A stretch of DNA of 64,000 nt from positions 1-64,000 of the forward strand of contig NZ_VSSS01000088.1 in assembly GCF_008123425.1 (NCBI RefSeq), read 5' to 3'. This stretch comes from Bradyrhizobium rifense. GTDB lineage: Bacteria; Pseudomonadota; Alphaproteobacteria; Rhizobiales; Xanthobacteraceae. The position numbers and the translations under genes are program-made. Below, piece after piece: positions 53,319-60,767 of the stretch; within the stretch, counting starts at the first letter, position 1; every line of letters begins with the position of its first letter. The notes beneath the pieces are model-generated. The model had not been told where the DNA came from and searched no databases. It saw only the letters and a list, made by a program, of their open reading frames with translations.

Positions 53319-54203
53319 TTAGCCTTTCAATTTTTCGGCAAGCGTATGGCCGAGGCGCGCGGGCGACGGCGACACTGTAATCCCTGCGGATTTCATCGCG
53401 TCGGTCTTGGAACCGGCGTCGCCCTTGCCGCCCGAAATGATCGCGCCGGCATGGCCCATGCGGCGGCCGGGAGGTGCGGTCACGCCGGCGATGAAACCGA
53501 CCATCGGCTTCTTGCGGCCGCGCTTGGCCTCGTCCTTGAGGAATTGGGCGGCGTCTTCCTCGGCGGAACCGCCGATCTCGCCGATCATGATGATCGATTC
53601 GGTCTTGGGGTCGGCCAGCAGCATCTCGAGGACGTCGATGAACTCGGTGCCCTTGACCGGGTCGCCGCCGATGCCGACCGCGGTGGTCTGGCCGAGGCCT
53701 TCCTGCGAGGTCTGGAACACGGCTTCGTAGGTCAGCGTGCCCGAGCGGGAGACGATGCCGACGGAGCCGGTCTTGAAGATGTTGGCCGGCATGATGCCGA
53801 TCTTGCACTCGCCGGCGGTCATTACGCCCGGGCAGTTCGGCCCGATCAGACGCGACTTGGAGGCCGCGAGCGAGCGCTTCACGCGCACCATGTCGATGAC
53901 CGGGATGCCCTCGGTGATGCAGACGATCAGCGGGACCTCGGCGTCGATGGCTTCGCAGATCGCGTCGGCTGCGCCCGGCGGCGGCACGTAGATCACCGAT
54001 GCATCCGCGCCGGTCTTCTCACGCGCCTCGCGGACGGTGTCGAACACCGGCAGGTTCAGATGGGTCGCGCCGCCTTTGCCGGGCGACGTGCCGCCGACCA
54101 TCTTGGTGCCATAGGCAATCGCGGCTTCGGAGTGGAAGGTGCCGTTCTTGCCGGTGAAGCCCTGGCAGATGACCTTGGTGTTCTTGTCGATCAGGATGGA
54201 CAT
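53319..54203 (-). CDS. sucD: Succinyl-CoA synthetase alpha subunit
   Basis: A 294-residue subunit. CoA-binding features are ICQGFTGKNGTFHSEAAIAY and VIYVPPPGAADAICEAIDAE. The phosphorylated His is in GRRMGHAGAIISGGKG. It forms a heterodimer or tetramer with SucC and interconverts succinyl-CoA and succinate with nucleotide phosphorylation. It is separated from sucC by a DUF1579 gene; the gap to that gene is 34 bp. Confidence 0.98.
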   Translation of the reverse strand: MSILIDKNTKVICQGFTGKNGTFHSEAAIAYGTKMVGGTSPGKGGATHLNLPVFDTVREAREKTGADASVIYVPPPGAADAICEAIDAEVPLIVCITEGIPVIDMVRVKRSLAASKSRLIGPNCPGVMTAGECKIGIMPANIFKTGSVGIVSRSGTLTYEAVFQTSQEGLGQTTAVGIGGDPVKGTEFIDVLEMLLADPKTESIIMIGEIGGSAEEDAAQFLKDEAKRGRKKPMVGFIAGVTAPPGRRMGHAGAIISGGKGDAGSKTDAMKSAGITVSPSPARLGHTLAEKLKG

Positions 54204-54237
54204 GAGGTGTGCTTTCGCGAAACTAACGAGTGAGAGG

Positions 54238-54717
54238 TCAGTGGATGCGGCGGTAGACGCCGGTGAGCACGTCAGCCCAGCCTTCCGCGTCCGGCGAGAA
54301 CTGGATCTTCAACGAGTAGGAATTGTCGTCGATGATCTCATAGACGTGGCGCGCATTGCCGCGGAGCGAGCCGCGCACCAGCGTCAGGGTCTTGCCGACC
54401 CACCCGCCGGACGCGGGCGAGGGCGGCGTGTAGCCGAGTGAATCGTACCAGAACAATTTGTAGGTCCGGTCCTCGCGGTCCCAGGTGAAGATGCCGTGGG
54501 TGGCGAAGGCCTGCTTGCCGTCGCGCATCTGGATCGCGTCCTGGATCAGATAGAACCCATTGAGATCCATGCGCGCCACGGTGCGCGAGGTCGCCTGCCC
54601 GCCTTCGGTCCAGCGCGACGGAAAGACCACCTCTTCGCCATTCCATTCGCCGGCGAACGCGGCGAGACGCGCATGCTCTGCAAGTGGGGCTGATGCGGCG
54701 AGATGGTCTTGGGCCAT
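54238..54717 (-). CDS. DUF1579-type protein inside the suc operon
   Basis: A 159-residue soluble protein of the lipocalin-like DUF1579 type: HARLAAFAGEWNGEEVVFPS, then DLNGFYLIQDAIQMRDGKQA, GIFTWDREDRTYKLFWYDSL and a C-terminal YRR. The family has a beta-barrel shape and no known reaction. The gene starts only four bases after the sucC stop and ends 34 bp before sucD, so it must be on the same transcript as the two succinyl-CoA synthetase subunits, splitting them. The ATG opens MAQDHLAAS. There is no signal peptide, so it is cytoplasmic. Confidence 0.8.
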   Translation of the reverse strand: MAQDHLAASAPLAEHARLAAFAGEWNGEEVVFPSRWTEGGQATSRTVARMDLNGFYLIQDAIQMRDGKQAFATHGIFTWDREDRTYKLFWYDSLGYTPPSPASGGWVGKTLTLVRGSLRGNARHVYEIIDDNSYSLKIQFSPDAEGWADVLTGVYRRIH

Positions 54718-54721
54718 GGCC

Positions 54722-55918
54722 TTAGCCTCCCTGGACGGCCTTCACGATCTTCTGCGCGGCGTCGTCGAGATTGTCGGCAGGCACCACGTTCAGGCCGGAT
54801 TCACGGATGATCTTCTTGCCGAGCTCGACATTGGTGCCTTCGAGGCGAACCACCAGCGGCACGCTGAGGCCGACCTCGCGCACGGCGGCGGTGACGCCCT
54901 CGGCGATCACGTCGCACTTCATGATACCACCGAAGATGTTGACCAGGATGCCCTTCACGTTGGGATCCGCGGTGATGATCTTGAACGCGGCCGCGACCTT
55001 CTCCTTGCTGGCGCTGCCGCCGACGTCGAGGAAGTTCGCCGGCGCCATGCCGTAGAGCTTGATGATGTCCATCGTCGCCATGGCGAGACCGGCGCCGTTG
55101 ACCATGCAGCCGATATTGCCGTCGAGGGTGACGTAGTTGAGGTCGTACTTGGACGCCTCGATTTCCTTGGCGTCTTCCTCGGTCTCGTCGCGCAGCGCGA
55201 GCACTTCGGGATGACGGAACAGCGCGTTGTCGTCGAACGACACCTTGGCGTCGAGCACGCGGAGCTGGCCCTGCTTGGTCACGACCAGCGGGTTGATCTC
55301 CAGCATCGACATGTCCTTGGCGACGAAGGCGGCGTAGAGCTGCGCGGTGAGCTTCTCGGCCTGCTTGGCGAGATCACCGGAGAGCTTCAGCGCGTTGGCG
55401 ACGGTGCGGCCGTGATGGCCCATGATGCCGGTCGCGGGATCGACCGAGAAGGTCACGATCTTCTCAGGACTGTTGTGCGCGACGTCCTCGATGTTGACGC
55501 CGCCTTCGGTCGAGACCACGAACGAGACGCGCGAGGTCTCGCGGTCGACCAGGATCGAGAGGTAGAACTCCTTGTCGATGTCGGAGCCGTCCTCGATGTA
55601 GAGGTGGTTGACCTGCTTGCCGGCGGCGCCGGTCTGGATCGTCACGAGGGTGGCGCCGAGCATCTGCTTGGCGAATTCGGAGACCTCAGCGGCCGACTTG
55701 GCGATACGGACGCCGCCCTTGTCGCCAGCCGAGGCTTCCTTGAACTTGCCCTTGCCGCGGCCGCCGGCATGGATCTGGCTCTTCACCACCCAGACCGGGC
55801 CCGGGAGAGCCTTGGCGGCGGCTTCCGCGTCAGCGGCCTTCAGGACCGGAACGCCCTTCGAGATCGCTACGCCGAACTCGTTCAGCAGCGCTTTGGCCTG
55901 ATATTCATGGATATTCAT
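54722..55918 (-). CDS. sucC: Succinyl-CoA synthetase beta subunit
   Basis: A 398-residue ATP-grasp subunit: MNIHEYQAKALLNEFGVAI, then VVKSQIHAGGRGKGKFKEAS, CMVNGAGLAMATMDIIKLYG and VNIFGGIMKCDVIAEGVTAA. It binds nucleotide and succinate and pairs with SucD. The gene follows mdh by 215 bp and heads the downstream genes. Its upstream region has a small hairpin and a direct repeat that may be regulatory. Confidence 0.98.
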   Translation of the reverse strand: MNIHEYQAKALLNEFGVAISKGVPVLKAADAEAAAKALPGPVWVVKSQIHAGGRGKGKFKEASAGDKGGVRIAKSAAEVSEFAKQMLGATLVTIQTGAAGKQVNHLYIEDGSDIDKEFYLSILVDRETSRVSFVVSTEGGVNIEDVAHNSPEKIVTFSVDPATGIMGHHGRTVANALKLSGDLAKQAEKLTAQLYAAFVAKDMSMLEINPLVVTKQGQLRVLDAKVSFDDNALFRHPEVLALRDETEEDAKEIEASKYDLNYVTLDGNIGCMVNGAGLAMATMDIIKLYGMAPANFLDVGGSASKEKVAAAFKIITADPNVKGILVNIFGGIMKCDVIAEGVTAAVREVGLSVPLVVRLEGTNVELGKKIIRESGLNVVPADNLDDAAQKIVKAVQGG

Positions 55919-55943
55919 ATGGTCGCTCCCTGAACCCGCGGGC

Positions 55944-55994
55944 GGTGACCCCTAGGGGCCCACCTCAGTCTTGTGGCTGGCATACCATATACCA
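55944..55994 (-). promoter_or_regulatory. sucC leader: hairpin plus direct ATACCA repeats
   Basis: The palindrome CCCCTAGGGG (55949-55958) is flanked by GGTG (55944-55947) and CACC (55961-55964), so a small hairpin can form about 25 bases before the sucC ATG. Further upstream, ATACCA occurs twice with one base between (55982-55987 and 55989-55994), an arrangement seen in operators of dimeric regulators. No clear -10/-35 pair was found. Confidence 0.3.
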
Positions 55995-56089
55995 CAGGAA
56001 CTGCAACCCGGATTCTCTGACATCGAAATCGCGGAACCGGAACCCGCCCAGCCTTCAACAACGGTTGCAGCCGGGGTCCGGAAATGAAA

Positions 56090-56120
56090 CCGCCGAAGAC
56101 CGGGTTTCGATCTTCGGCGG
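56090..56120 (-). terminator. Intrinsic terminator of mdh
   Basis: On the minus strand CCGCCGAAGA (56120-56111) pairs with TCTTCGGCGG (56099-56090) around an 11-base loop, followed by TTTCATTT. It begins 13 bp after the mdh stop. This would separate mdh transcription from sucC or reduce read-through into it. Confidence 0.75.
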
Positions 56121-56133
56121 GGATTGTTTGCCC

Positions 56134-57102
56134 TTAGCGGCCGAGAAGATCGGGTGCGATCTTCTTGCAGGCATCGACGAGGCCCTGCACCGCGCCGACG
56201 GACTTGTCGAAGGCCTCGCGGTCCTTGCCGGTGAGCTCGATCTCGACGACGCGCTCGACGCCCTTGGCGCCGATCACGACGGGCACGCCGACATACATGT
56301 CCTTCACGCCGTATTCGCCGTTGAGGTAGGCAGCCGAGGCCAGCACGCGCTTCTTGTCGCGCAGATAGCTCTCCGCCATAGCGATGGCCGAAGCGGCCGG
56401 CGCGTAGAAGGCCGAGCCGGTCTTGAGCAGATTGACGATCTCGGCGCCGCCGTTGCGGGTGCGGTCGACGATCTCGTCGAGGCGCGCCTGCGAGGTCCAG
56501 CCCATCTTGACGAGGTCGGGCAGCGGGATGCCCGCGACGGTGGAGTACTTCACCAGCGGCACCATGGTGTCGCCATGGCCGCCGAGCACGAAGGCAGTGA
56601 CGTCTTCAACCGAGACGTTGAACTCGTCGGCCAGGAAGTAGCGGAAGCGCGAGGAATCCAGCACGCCGGCCATGCCGACGACCTTCTTGTGCGGAAGGCC
56701 CGAGGCCTTCTGCAGCGCCCAGACCATGGCGTCGAGCGGGTTGGTGATGCAGATGACGAAGGCGTCGGGGGCGTACTTCTTGATGCCGGCACCGACCTGC
56801 TCCATGACCTTGAGGTTGATGGAGAGGAGGTCGTCGCGGCTCATGCCGGGCTTGCGCGGCACGCCGGCGGTGACGATGCAGACCTTGGCGTTGTCCAGGG
56901 CCTCGTAGGAGTTGGCGCCGGTATAGTGCGCGTCGAAACCGTCGACCGGCGAGGACTGCGCGATGTCGAGCGCCTTGCCCTGCGGCACGCCCTCGGCGAT
57001 GTCGAACATCACGACGTCGCCCAGTTCTTTCAGGCCGATGAGGTGAGCCAGCGTTCCGCCGATCTGGCCGGAGCCAATCAAAGCAATCTTGTCGCGCGCC
57101 AT
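56134..57102 (-). CDS. mdh: Malate dehydrogenase
   Basis: A 322-residue NAD-dependent enzyme of the LDH-like MDH group. The NAD motif is IALIGSGQIGGTLAHLI. The substrate-binding Arg elements GVPRKPGMSRDDLL and the catalytic VLGGHGDTMVPLVKYS are clear. It oxidises malate to oxaloacetate. The start at 57102 (MARDKIALIG) matches the family; an in-frame codon seven upstream is not needed. It sits between zapE and sucC, the usual alphaproteobacterial order. Confidence 0.98.
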   Translation of the reverse strand: MARDKIALIGSGQIGGTLAHLIGLKELGDVVMFDIAEGVPQGKALDIAQSSPVDGFDAHYTGANSYEALDNAKVCIVTAGVPRKPGMSRDDLLSINLKVMEQVGAGIKKYAPDAFVICITNPLDAMVWALQKASGLPHKKVVGMAGVLDSSRFRYFLADEFNVSVEDVTAFVLGGHGDTMVPLVKYSTVAGIPLPDLVKMGWTSQARLDEIVDRTRNGGAEIVNLLKTGSAFYAPAASAIAMAESYLRDKKRVLASAAYLNGEYGVKDMYVGVPVVIGAKGVERVVEIELTGKDREAFDKSVGAVQGLVDACKKIAPDLLGR

Positions 57103-57223
57103 GTGAACCTGTCCTTTAGACACGTGAGGGAAAAACTGAATGGGTGGTTATCCCTTTCGCTTCCGCCGTTCAAGTCGGTGGATGCCCATTTGTCGGGCTT
57201 GCTGATGCCTGGGGCACGCAGCC

Positions 57224-57313
57224 CTGTCATTCTCTGGCGCGCGGGCGCTAACCCGAAAGCCACGCACCGGAGTCCGGGCGCGCCCGCGAAGGCGGACCGT
57301 CCCGGAATGACAG
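57224..57313. repeat. Imperfect palindromic repeat with CTGTCATTC/GGAATGACAG ends
   Basis: The ends CTGTCATTC (about 57224-57232) and GGAATGACAG (57304-57313) are inverted, with GC-rich inverted segments inside (GCGCGCGGGC, GGGCGCGCCCGC). It lies between mdh and zapE and resembles the dispersed CGTCATTCC-type repeats of this genome type. Confidence 0.55.
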
Positions 57314-57329
57314 CGCTGGCAAATAGGAC

Positions 57330-58517
57330 TTAAGTCTCCACCAGGCCCTTGGTGGAGCCACTGGCGGTGGAATCCTTGCGGCCGTGAGCCAGCGCCAGAT
57401 AGGATTCCGAGCTCATCTCGATCAGGCGCGACGAGGTCCGCTTGAACTCCATCGCCTCGGTGCCCTCGTGGGCGAGGTAGAGCGAGATCGGGTTGGCATC
57501 GGCCGAGGCCATCAGCTTCACGGCATTGTCATAGAGCGTGTCGATCAGCGTGATGAAGCGCTTGGCGGCGTTGCGCTGGGAGAAGTCCATCACTGGAATA
57601 TGGTCGACCAGGATGGTGTGATAGTCGTGCGCCAGCCTGAGGTAGTCGGATGCGCCGAGCGGCTTCTCGCAGAGATCGGCGAACGGAAACCGCGCGACGC
57701 CATGGGCCGAGCACGGCACGTGCAGGGTGCGGCCCTTGATCGAAATGTCGCGCGACTTGCATTTGGCGTTGCCGGTCATCTTCGACCAGGCGCGGTCGAG
57801 CGCGGCATCGGCATCGCCGTCCGCCGGCGTCAGCCACATCGGTACGCCCTGAAGTTTCTCCAGCCGGAAATCCGTGCGCGCATCCAGCCGCCGCACGTCC
57901 ATGTGGTCGGTGATCTGCTTGATGAAGGGCAGGAACAGCGCGCGGTTCAAGCCGCCCTTGTAGAGATCGTCGGGCGCGACGTTGGAGGTCGCGACCACGA
58001 CGGTGCCGAGCTCGAACAATTTAGCGAACAGGCGTCCCAGGATCATCGCGTCGGCGATGTCGGTGACGTGGAATTCGTCGAAGCAGAGCAGCCAGCTCTC
58101 CTCGAAGATCGCGTGCGCGGTCAGCGCGATGACATCGCCGTCGGCGGTCTCGCCGCGCGCGATGCTCTGGCGATAGTCGTAGATGTGCTCATGCACGTCC
58201 GCCATGAATTCGTGGAAATGCGCGCGCCGCTTGTGCTCGACGGTGGAGTGCTGGAAGAACAGATCCATCAGCATGGTCTTGCCGCGGCCGACCTCGCCAT
58301 GGACATAGAGCCCGTGCGGCGCCTCATCCTTGTCACTGCCGCTGAACAGACGGCTGAGCAGGCCCTGCTTGCGCTGCGGCTTGTAGTTCGCGAGCCGCAG
58401 GTCGAGCGCGGCATAGGCCTCGGCGACTTCGGCCTGCGCAGCGTCAGGCTCGATCGCGCCGGACGCGATCTGGGCCTGATACGCTTCGCTGAAAGAGGAG
58501 TTTTGGGTGGAGAGCAT
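57330..58517 (-). CDS. zapE: Cell division protein ZapE (AFG1-type ATPase)
   Basis: A 395-residue P-loop ATPase. The Walker A motif is YVHGEVGRGKTMLMDLFFQH, the Walker B region is LLCFDEFHVTDIADAMILGR, and the family block VVATSNVAPDDLYKGGLNRA is present. It acts at the division site under stress or on membrane protein turnover. The length is normal and the gene lies upstream of mdh on the same strand, a common alphaproteobacterial arrangement. Confidence 0.95.
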   Translation of the reverse strand: MLSTQNSSFSEAYQAQIASGAIEPDAAQAEVAEAYAALDLRLANYKPQRKQGLLSRLFSGSDKDEAPHGLYVHGEVGRGKTMLMDLFFQHSTVEHKRRAHFHEFMADVHEHIYDYRQSIARGETADGDVIALTAHAIFEESWLLCFDEFHVTDIADAMILGRLFAKLFELGTVVVATSNVAPDDLYKGGLNRALFLPFIKQITDHMDVRRLDARTDFRLEKLQGVPMWLTPADGDADAALDRAWSKMTGNAKCKSRDISIKGRTLHVPCSAHGVARFPFADLCEKPLGASDYLRLAHDYHTILVDHIPVMDFSQRNAAKRFITLIDTLYDNAVKLMASADANPISLYLAHEGTEAMEFKRTSSRLIEMSSESYLALAHGRKDSTASGSTKGLVET

Positions 58518-58641
58518 CGCTCTTTACCGCCAGAGACCGGCGGAAATTGCAAGCCGTCAATTGGTGCGGGGCGCTATGCGTTCCGCGTCCCAGACGCTGC
58601 AGCGCGCGGGACCCACTATTTCGTTCATCGTGGAGCGGACG

Positions 58642-59178
58642 TCACTCACACAGCTCGTAGGCGTCCTCAACGACATACGGACCACCGCCGGTCGATGCGC
58701 GTGACGAGAACAGCACGAACCGCTCCGCCATAAACGCCTTGCTCGGGAAGTAGCCGCGCAGCGAGAGATAGTCGGCGACGTCACGGTCGGTGGCGTCATG
58801 CAGCCGGGCCAGCGTGACATGCGGAATGAATTTGCGCCCTTCGGGATCGAGGCCGATCCGCTGCATCATGCGTTCGAGCTCGGCCTGCAAATCCATCAGC
58901 GGCTTGCTCGGCGCGATGGTGGCGACCACCGCGCGCGGCTTGCGACCGCCGAAGCTTTGCAGGCCCTGCACTTTCACTTCGAAAGGCTTGCGGTCGACGC
59001 GAAACAGCATCGACGCGATCTCGTTGGCGGAGATGCCATCGATATCGCCGATGAAGCGCAGGGTGACGTGATAATTTTCGGGATCGATCCAGCGGGCGCC
59101 TGGAAGGCCACCTCGCAAATTGGAAAGCGTCTGGCAGACCTCGGTCGGGATTTCCAGACCAGTGAACAAACGCGGCAT
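58642..59178 (-). CDS. thpR: RNA 2',3'-cyclic phosphodiesterase ThpR
   Basis: A 178-residue 2H phosphoesterase. The two HxTx motifs are HVTLRFIGDIDG and HVTLARLHDA, at about residues 40 and 125, the expected spacing. It opens MPRLFTGLEIPTEVCQTLSN. It opens 2',3'-cyclic phosphates of RNA; the in vivo role is unclear. The ATG at 59178 has GGGAG nine bases upstream; another ATG nine codons earlier gives an unlike extension. It stands upstream of zapE, 124 bp away. Confidence 0.92.
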   Translation of the reverse strand: MPRLFTGLEIPTEVCQTLSNLRGGLPGARWIDPENYHVTLRFIGDIDGISANEIASMLFRVDRKPFEVKVQGLQSFGGRKPRAVVATIAPSKPLMDLQAELERMMQRIGLDPEGRKFIPHVTLARLHDATDRDVADYLSLRGYFPSKAFMAERFVLFSSRASTGGGPYVVEDAYELCE

Positions 59179-59300
59179 CGTTTCGCACTCCCGATGCTTG
59201 GGCATGATCCGAGGGTAAGGATCATATCCAAATTTTAGAGCCGGCGACGAATCATCTGTACTTCAATTCCTATCGCAGTTGTGTGACTCTGCGAAGAGTG

Positions 59301-59335
59301 CCTAACGCTACACCGGGAAAACCCTGGTTGTTAGG
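59301..59335 (-). terminator. Possible terminator or hairpin after the GDSL esterase
   Basis: CCTAAC (59301-59306) pairs with GTTAGG (59330-59335), and inside it ACCGGG pairs with CCCTGGT around AAAA with one mismatch. It begins 19 bp after the esterase stop. There is no long T-run on the minus strand, so the terminator role is tentative. Confidence 0.4.
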
Positions 59336-59353
59336 GTTAGCATTGCCTGCTTT

Positions 59354-60058
59354 TCAACGGCGTTGCTCGCCGATCGTGCGCAGGAATGCCTCTACCGTGG
59401 GCAGCATGTTGTTGACGACGATGTCGACGCCTGCCGCAGTCGGATGAATGCCGTCGGCCTGGTTGAGCCTGGCGTCGGCCGCGACACCGTCGAGGAAGAA
59501 CGGATAGAGCGGCAGGTCGAACTGTTTTGCCAGATCCGGATAAATCGAATTGAAGCGCGCGCCATAGTCCGCGCCGAAATTCGGCGGCGCCAGCATGCCA
59601 CACAGCATCACGGCGATCTTGCGCGCCTTGAGACGCCCGACGATGTCGGTCAGCGCCGCGCGCGTCAAGTCGGGGTCGATGCCGCGCATCGCGTCGTTGG
59701 CGCCGAGCTCGAGGATGACGCCCTCGGTTCCGTCGGGCACCGACCAGTCGAGCCGGTCGCGCCCCCCCGACGAGGTGTCGCCCGACACCCCGGCGTTGAT
59801 CATGTCTACGGCTATGCCTTTGGCCTGCAACGCTTTTTGCAGCTTGGCGGGGAACGCATCCTGGGCCGGAAGGCCGAGACCGGCACTCAAGGAATCGCCT
59901 AAAACGACAAGCTTGATCGGTTTTGTCGTTTCTGCCCAAGCCGGATTGGCGACCGTCATCAAAGCGATCATCAACACGGCTATGTGCATGAAGAATCCGT
60001 AACGCCTCTCGACCGCACGTGCGGAGTTGCCATATGACCGGACCATGGACAGTCGCAT
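59354..60058 (-). CDS. GDSL/SGNH arylesterase (TesA-like)
   Basis: A protein of up to 234 residues. The SGNH blocks are VVLGDSLSAGLGLPAQDAF (nucleophile Ser), INAGVSGDTSSGGRDRLDW (Gly), ILELGANDAMRGIDP (Asn) and DGIHPTAAGVDIV (Asp and His). A signal peptide core MHIAVLMIALMTVANPAWA precedes the mature part, so the enzyme is periplasmic. The start is uncertain: AGAGGA lies four bases before the ATG at 60058, while the ATG at 59989 begins the signal core directly. The 60058 start would overlap the divergent ABC gene by 14 bp. The tesA / ABC / FtsX-like order matches tesA-ybbA-ybbP. Confidence 0.9.
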   Translation of the reverse strand: MRLSMVRSYGNSARAVERRYGFFMHIAVLMIALMTVANPAWAETTKPIKLVVLGDSLSAGLGLPAQDAFPAKLQKALQAKGIAVDMINAGVSGDTSSGGRDRLDWSVPDGTEGVILELGANDAMRGIDPDLTRAALTDIVGRLKARKIAVMLCGMLAPPNFGADYGARFNSIYPDLAKQFDLPLYPFFLDGVAADARLNQADGIHPTAAGVDIVVNNMLPTVEAFLRTIGEQRR

Positions 60059-60767
60059 CGAATCCTCTTCGCTCGCCGGCACCACGCCGGACACCATCGC
60101 CATCTCCAACGTCAATCTCTCATTGGGGTCGGGGGCAGCACGCGTTCACATCCTCAAGGATATCAGCCTGCGCGTCGGCTCGGGGGAGACGATCGGCCTG
60201 ATCGGCCCGTCAGGCTCGGGCAAATCCACGCTGCTGATGGTGATGGCGGGGCTGGAGCGTCCTGATAGCGGAGAGGTGGTGGTCAACGGCACGCCTTTCA
60301 ATGCCCTCGACGAAGACGCGCTGGCCCGCTTCCGCGGCCGCCAGGTCGGCATCGTCTTCCAGTCCTTCCATCTGATTCCGACGATGACGGCGCTGGAGAA
60401 TGTCGCCGTGCCGCTCGAGCTCGCCGGCAATCCCGATGCCAACAAGCGCGCAGCCGAGGAGCTGCAATCGGTCGGGCTCGGCGATCGCCTGCATCATTAT
60501 CCGACGCAGCTCTCCGGCGGCGAGCAGCAGCGCGTCGCGCTTGCGCGCGCGCTGGCACCCGATCCCGCCATCCTCGTCGCTGACGAGCCGACCGGCAATC
60601 TCGACGAGGCCACGGGCAAGCAGATCGTCGATCTGCTCTTCACCAAGCATGCCGAGCGCGGGATGACGCTGGTGCTGGTCACGCATGATTCCTCGCTCGC
60701 GCATCGCTGCGATCGCGTGATCCGCCTGCGCTCGGGCCGCATCGACACGCAGACAACCAACGCATGA
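60045..60767 (+). CDS. ABC transporter ATP-binding protein (LolD/YbbA-type)
   Basis: A 240-residue ATPase of the MacB/LolD class. Walker A is LIGPSGSGKSTLLMVMAGLE, the Q-loop is IVFQSFHLIPTMTALENV, the signature is LSGGEQQRVALARALAPDP, Walker B is ILVADEPTGNLDEATG and the H-loop is LVLVTHDSSLAHR. It powers the large FtsX-like permease encoded next, with start and stop overlapping by four bases. The start at 60045 has only a weak ribosome binding site. It probably acts on the envelope, but the substrate of YbbA/YbbP-type systems is not established. Confidence 0.93.
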   Translation: MDSRIESSSLAGTTPDTIAISNVNLSLGSGAARVHILKDISLRVGSGETIGLIGPSGSGKSTLLMVMAGLERPDSGEVVVNGTPFNALDEDALARFRGRQVGIVFQSFHLIPTMTALENVAVPLELAGNPDANKRAAEELQSVGLGDRLHHYPTQLSGGEQQRVALARALAPDPAILVADEPTGNLDEATGKQIVDLLFTKHAERGMTLVLVTHDSSLAHRCDRVIRLRSGRIDTQTTNA

